A stretch of DNA of 64,000 nt, from NCBI RefSeq assembly GCF_965638725.1, contig NC_134958.1:15875464-15939463 (forward strand), given 5' to 3'. A model generated the notes under the pieces. It did not search any database. It was given only the letters and a program-made list of their open reading frames with translations, and was not told the origin of the DNA. The stretch comes from Aptenodytes patagonicus. Lineage: Eukaryota > Chordata > Aves > Sphenisciformes > Spheniscidae. The position numbers and the translations under genes are program-made. This document shows positions 62,056 to 64,000 of this stretch, piece after piece. Position 1 is the stretch's first letter; each line of letters opens with the position of its first letter.

Positions 62056-64000
62056 AAGAGACAGTAAGTGTGTTTTAACTTTTCTCAGTACAGGGAAATG
62101 GTGGACTTGGAATGGGTTAATAGGAGTAACTTCATATGACCTAAGCAGAGTTAAATTAGCTTGCATGTATTTTCAGTGTTAATATCTACTCCCTCCTTTT
62201 GTATATAATTTCTATGTCTCTGCTTGTTTAATTCAATCTTTTACTTACGTTGATAAAGTTTTTGGGTTTTTCTTTTTCAATTCAGTTCTTACTGTATCTA
62301 CTATACAGCTTTTTAAATGTATGTTCTGTTATTTAAAAATGTGGAAATGCAAATTTCAGTCTAGGATTCATAGCAACATTCTAGAAACTTTCAGTACACC
62401 TTCACAGATTACATATGCTTCTCATTTCTGTAAATTTTATTTTAATCTAATCCAAATAAGAAAGTGCAGATAAATATTTATTAGTATTTATATTAATAGT
62501 ATAATATTTATTAAAATTTAGGCGCAGAAAGCACCTAAATTTCTTCAAGGAAGAAAATTACTAGTCTAAAAAGATTTCCTGATACATAAACAGAAAACAG
62601 CCCTGTCCATAGCTATCCTTTGTATTTAGTGGATTAAATTCACTTTGACAGCTGGATATATGTACCAGTGTCTAGCCTATGGCCATGATCTAATAATCAT
62701 GGATATGGTAACAAGTCGTCTAAAAAGATTCAGTAATCAAGTGTGTCTTTTGACAAAACCTACTCTGACTGAAACAAGAAATGAGGCTGTGTTAAATGTG
62801 ACTGCATTTGCTCCTGTGCCTGTATTCTGAATACTTAATATATACCCTTTGGGATGTTGTAGACAGACCCTATGCTTTAACAGAGATGGAAAAGCTAATT
62901 GTGCTACAACAGTGTGTGTTTTAAAGTTATGAAACAAATTTCATCTAACCTAATGATCACGAAGAACTTAGTTTCAAAACGTTAATCTCTCTCTCCCCTG
63001 AAGTGCTTTTTAACTTGTTTCTTTCTTCTGTCATAAAAATAGTTGTATACCATTAAATAGAGCCTTTTGTGAAATACACAATTCTTATATCATAATTCTG
63101 GCATGCAAGGGGAAGTTTAAGAAGTACTGATGAGTAAATACATGTGAAAGGGGAAGACTTCAAGCATTACAGATATTTTGAAAACAAATACTTTATTACA
63201 TGCTAAGAGCGTGCTTTGGTCTCAATTACATTTGACTAGTAAAACCTACATTGTACATAAATATCCTTTAAGAGAAAAACAATGCCTTGGCCCTCAAACA
63301 ATCCTTTGTAATGTGAAATTAAACTAGTGTATTTTGCCAAACTAACATGTTGTGACTGTTGTTTTATATTTGGTTCTAGCTTTTTGGGGAAAAAAGCTGC
63401 TTTACATTTTATAAACCTCAGTAAAATCAACCAGGTTGGGATAAAAACAACAGGTGTTCCAAAAATTGTAACTTTGTTCTCTCTTCTTTTATTTTAAATA
63501 GAATTTCAGATATAGCTAGCAGGAACGGTGTTTTAGAAAACACTGAAGGGGGAGAGAGTGTGAACCAGTTTAAGGAATGAAACATTCCATTAGGAAGGTG
63601 AATTAACTGTTCACCCCAATTTATAGGTTACATTTCAGCAACTTCTGAATGTGATACTTGTTGAGGCTCTTTTTTTTTTTTTTTTTTAAATCATGTCAAC
63701 TTTCTCATCTTTTTGTAGTTCAAGTGATTTGAGGTACTTATTTTTAAACTTCACAGCAGCTTTTATAAGAAGTAGGATGTTTGCACTGAAGCTAGTATTT
63801 GGGGAGATGCAGAAAGCTGGGGAAATCAGGAGGTAGAATTATCTTCCAGGAGATTGATCTGGTTGAAACCGTTAGTGTGGGAAGGTTATTTGCTTTTCCA
63901 CGTGCCTGATGTGCAAGAAACTTTGGGGATTCTTAACAATTTTTGTTGTTAATGTGCAAGGTATATGTTTGATCCTTTGCTGTTTTGTTATTGTAGATAA

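Noticed and set aside
63960-64000. Pyrimidine tract plus TAG at the very end, considered as the start of the next TCF12 exon
   Set aside because: The four bases after it do not fit the expected exon start, and the sequence ends too soon to judge.

Overview
The window is vertebrate nuclear DNA, most likely from a bird. It has long AT-rich non-coding stretches, three sharp CpG islands, GT-AG intron structure, several degraded CR1 LINE tails (the typical avian repeat) and a few very old amniote repeats (MIR-like, CR1/L3-like, hAT-like). There are no operons and no dense coding. Nearly all long open frames lie inside the CpG islands and are products of GC-rich sequence.

The one protein-coding gene I recognise with confidence is the 5' end of TCF12 (HEB), a class I bHLH E-protein, on the + strand. 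A CpG island at about 44.75-46.25 kb holds a probable 5'UTR exon ending at a consensus donor (exon end 45291). The first coding exon is 46506-46605 (ATG at 46531) and the second is 47418-47490. Together they encode residues 1-49 plus one base of the next codon, including the AD1 activation helix (LSDLLDFS). The rest of the window, 47491-64000, is the start of a large TCF12 intron, and the remaining exons lie beyond the right edge.

Left part: a CpG island at about 2.88-4.08 kb has plausible splice donors on both strands, so it looks like a divergent promoter. In mammals the neighbour upstream of TCF12 is ZNF280D, transcribed in the opposite direction. The - strand exon ending at 3470 may be its 5'UTR exon, but this rests on remembered gene order and not on coding sequence. 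From about 4.1 to 38.9 kb the window is intergenic or intronic, with CR1, MIR-like and hAT-like remnants, one probable processed retrocopy (about 16.87-17.35 kb, - strand) and several short perfect hairpins.

Middle part: a second CpG island (about 38.97-40.06 kb) has a + strand donor at its right edge. It is followed by a strong acceptor/donor pair (42359-42395) and a strong acceptor leading to two AATAAA signals (43103 and 43150). This looks like an independent, short spliced transcript ending about 2 kb before the TCF12 island. I do not recognise it.

I found no novel defence, mobile or biosynthetic system. The items most worth testing are the island-2 transcript, the possible micro-exon in the TCF12 intron (59180-59202), the in-frame ATG that opens TCF12 coding exon 2, and the foldback cluster near 7 kb.
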